A stretch of DNA of 7,725 nt from Spirochaetaceae bacterium (GTDB taxonomy: Bacteria; Spirochaetota; Spirochaetia; DSM-27196; SKKC01), in NCBI GenBank assembly GCA_003552745.1, contig PUOG01000063.1:1-7725 (forward strand), written 5' to 3'. Below are positions 7,272 through 7,725 of the stretch, piece after piece (position 1 is the stretch's first letter; every line of letters starts with the position of its first letter). The notes beneath the pieces are model-generated. The model worked only from the letters and a program-made list of their open reading frames with translations. It did not search any database and was not told the origin of the DNA. The position numbers and the translations under genes were made by a program.

Positions 7272-7294
7272 CCGGACCGCGCAACTTCATTAAT
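7265..7294 (+). promoter_or_regulatory. Putative sigma70-type promoter of the metallopeptidase-like gene
   Basis: A perfect -35 hexamer TTGACA (7265-7270) is followed by ATTAAT (7289-7294, 4 of 6, 18-base spacer) or CATTAA (7288-7293, 17-base spacer). Initiation about seven bases after the -10 box would fall at about 7300-7301, exactly at the ATG of the gene. The -35 box overlaps the possible -35 box of the divergent operon. Confidence 0.45.
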
Positions 7295-7300
7295 CGCCAC

Positions 7301-7725
7301 ATGAATCAAGACCAGGTGAAGGAACGCCTCTTGCGCCTCGAATCCGGGGTGCCGGAGTTTACCGTCACGTTCTCCGGGAAGCAGAGCAAGAAAGCTCACG
7401 GCCTGTACTACCCGGAACGAGCCGAGATTATCCTGCACAATCGGAATTTCGCCCACGACAACGATCTCATGTACACCGCGATTCACGAGTTCGCACACCA
7501 TGTCCATTTTTCGCGGGCGGCCGTTCCGGTGAGCAACCGTCCCCACACCGTTGAGTTTCGCAGCATTCTCCATGACCTGCTCGAAAAAGCCGAAAAACTG
7601 GGGTTATACGAGAGCCTTTTCGATCGGCATCCGGACTTCCAGCGCCTGACCCGGACGATTCGCGATCACTTTCTCGCGGAAAACGGCAAGATCATGAAGG
7701 AGCTCGGGCGGCTGCTGGTGGAGGC
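7301..7725 (+). CDS. Small HExxH zinc metallopeptidase-like protein (SprT/WLM-like), 3' end cut by window
   Basis: The frame is open from ATG 7301 to the window end, giving at least 141 residues. The zinc motif H62-E-F-A-H66-H67 fits HExxH, where the two His bind metal and E63 is the catalytic base. Fifteen residues after the second zinc His comes H82-xx-E-F (PHTVEF), which resembles the H-G-P-E-F third-ligand motif of SprT/WLM-type small metallopeptidases. Before the motif, YYPERAEIILHN (36-47) looks like the edge strand that typically precedes the active helix, and MYTAIHE matches the usual helix start. No signal peptide is visible. I recall similar short proteins in spirochaetes annotated as hypothetical. 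A protease role is inferred from the motif only. No Shine-Dalgarno is present before ATG 7301. An in-frame TTG at 7265 is possible but lies in the predicted -35 box. Confidence 0.8.
   Translation, partial: MNQDQVKERLLRLESGVPEFTVTFSGKQSKKAHGLYYPERAEIILHNRNFAHDNDLMYTAIHEFAHHVHFSRAAVPVSNRPHTVEFRSILHDLLEKAEKLGLYESLFDRHPDFQRLTRTIRDHFLAENGKIMKELGRLLVE

Noticed and set aside
7255..7293. 12-codon upstream open frame ending 7 bases before the HExxH gene
   Set aside because: There is no Shine-Dalgarno and it lies within the predicted promoter, so it would probably not be transcribed. A chance ATG-to-TAA frame is expected.
7211..7573. N-terminal extension of the SDR to 7573
   Set aside because: It lies antisense to the HExxH gene and the intergenic region. 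The SDR fold begins normally after ATG 7210, and the extension shows no domain.
1..7725. Search for CRISPR, tRNA, rRNA, IS elements, prophage, defence or toxin-antitoxin modules
   Set aside because: I saw no regular direct repeats, transposase-like or integrase-like protein, or RNA gene. Nearly all bases are accounted for by seven protein genes and short promoter regions.

Overview
The window looks like ordinary chromosome from a GC-rich, probably diderm bacterium. A spirochaete is my best guess. The solute-binding protein has a signal peptide with no lipobox cysteine, followed by a short Gln/Gly/Glu motif of a kind I associate with spirochaete binding proteins. The small HExxH protein at the right edge also resembles, from memory, a family seen in spirochaetes. 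This is recall plus inference, not a database match. No plasmid, phage, IS element, CRISPR array or RNA gene is visible.

Layout: (1) Bases 45-1151 (+) encode a zinc-dependent phospholipase C-like protein (PF00882-type). (2) Bases 1127-7210 (-) hold one tightly packed six-gene unit. In transcription order it encodes a short-chain dehydrogenase/reductase (SDR), a DppB/OppB-type permease, a DppD/OppD-type ATPase, a DppF/OppF-type ATPase, a family 5 solute-binding protein and a DppC/OppC-type permease. Every junction is an overlap of 1, 4 or 11 bases or a 2-base gap, so translational coupling is likely. (3) Bases 7301-7725 (+) hold the start of a small HExxH metallopeptidase-like gene that runs off the window and is divergent from the operon.

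How the genes work together: the five ABC genes make one complete importer of the peptide/nickel/opine class, with a binding protein, two permeases and two ATPases. Its substrate cannot be read from sequence. The SDR is coupled to the first permease and may act on the imported compound, but it could simply be a passenger. The left phospholipase-like gene converges on the operon and overlaps its last gene by 25 bp. The right metallopeptidase gene shares a 90 bp divergent promoter region with the operon.

I did not find a new multi-gene system. The points most worth a second look are: both plus-strand genes have a promoter-like element that would place the transcript start at or within a few bases of the ATG, with no Shine-Dalgarno sequence (possible leaderless mRNAs); the importer gene order B-D-F-A-C is rearranged; and the OppF-type ATPase has an internal insertion of about 40 residues while lacking the C-terminal cysteine-rich domain that its partner keeps.
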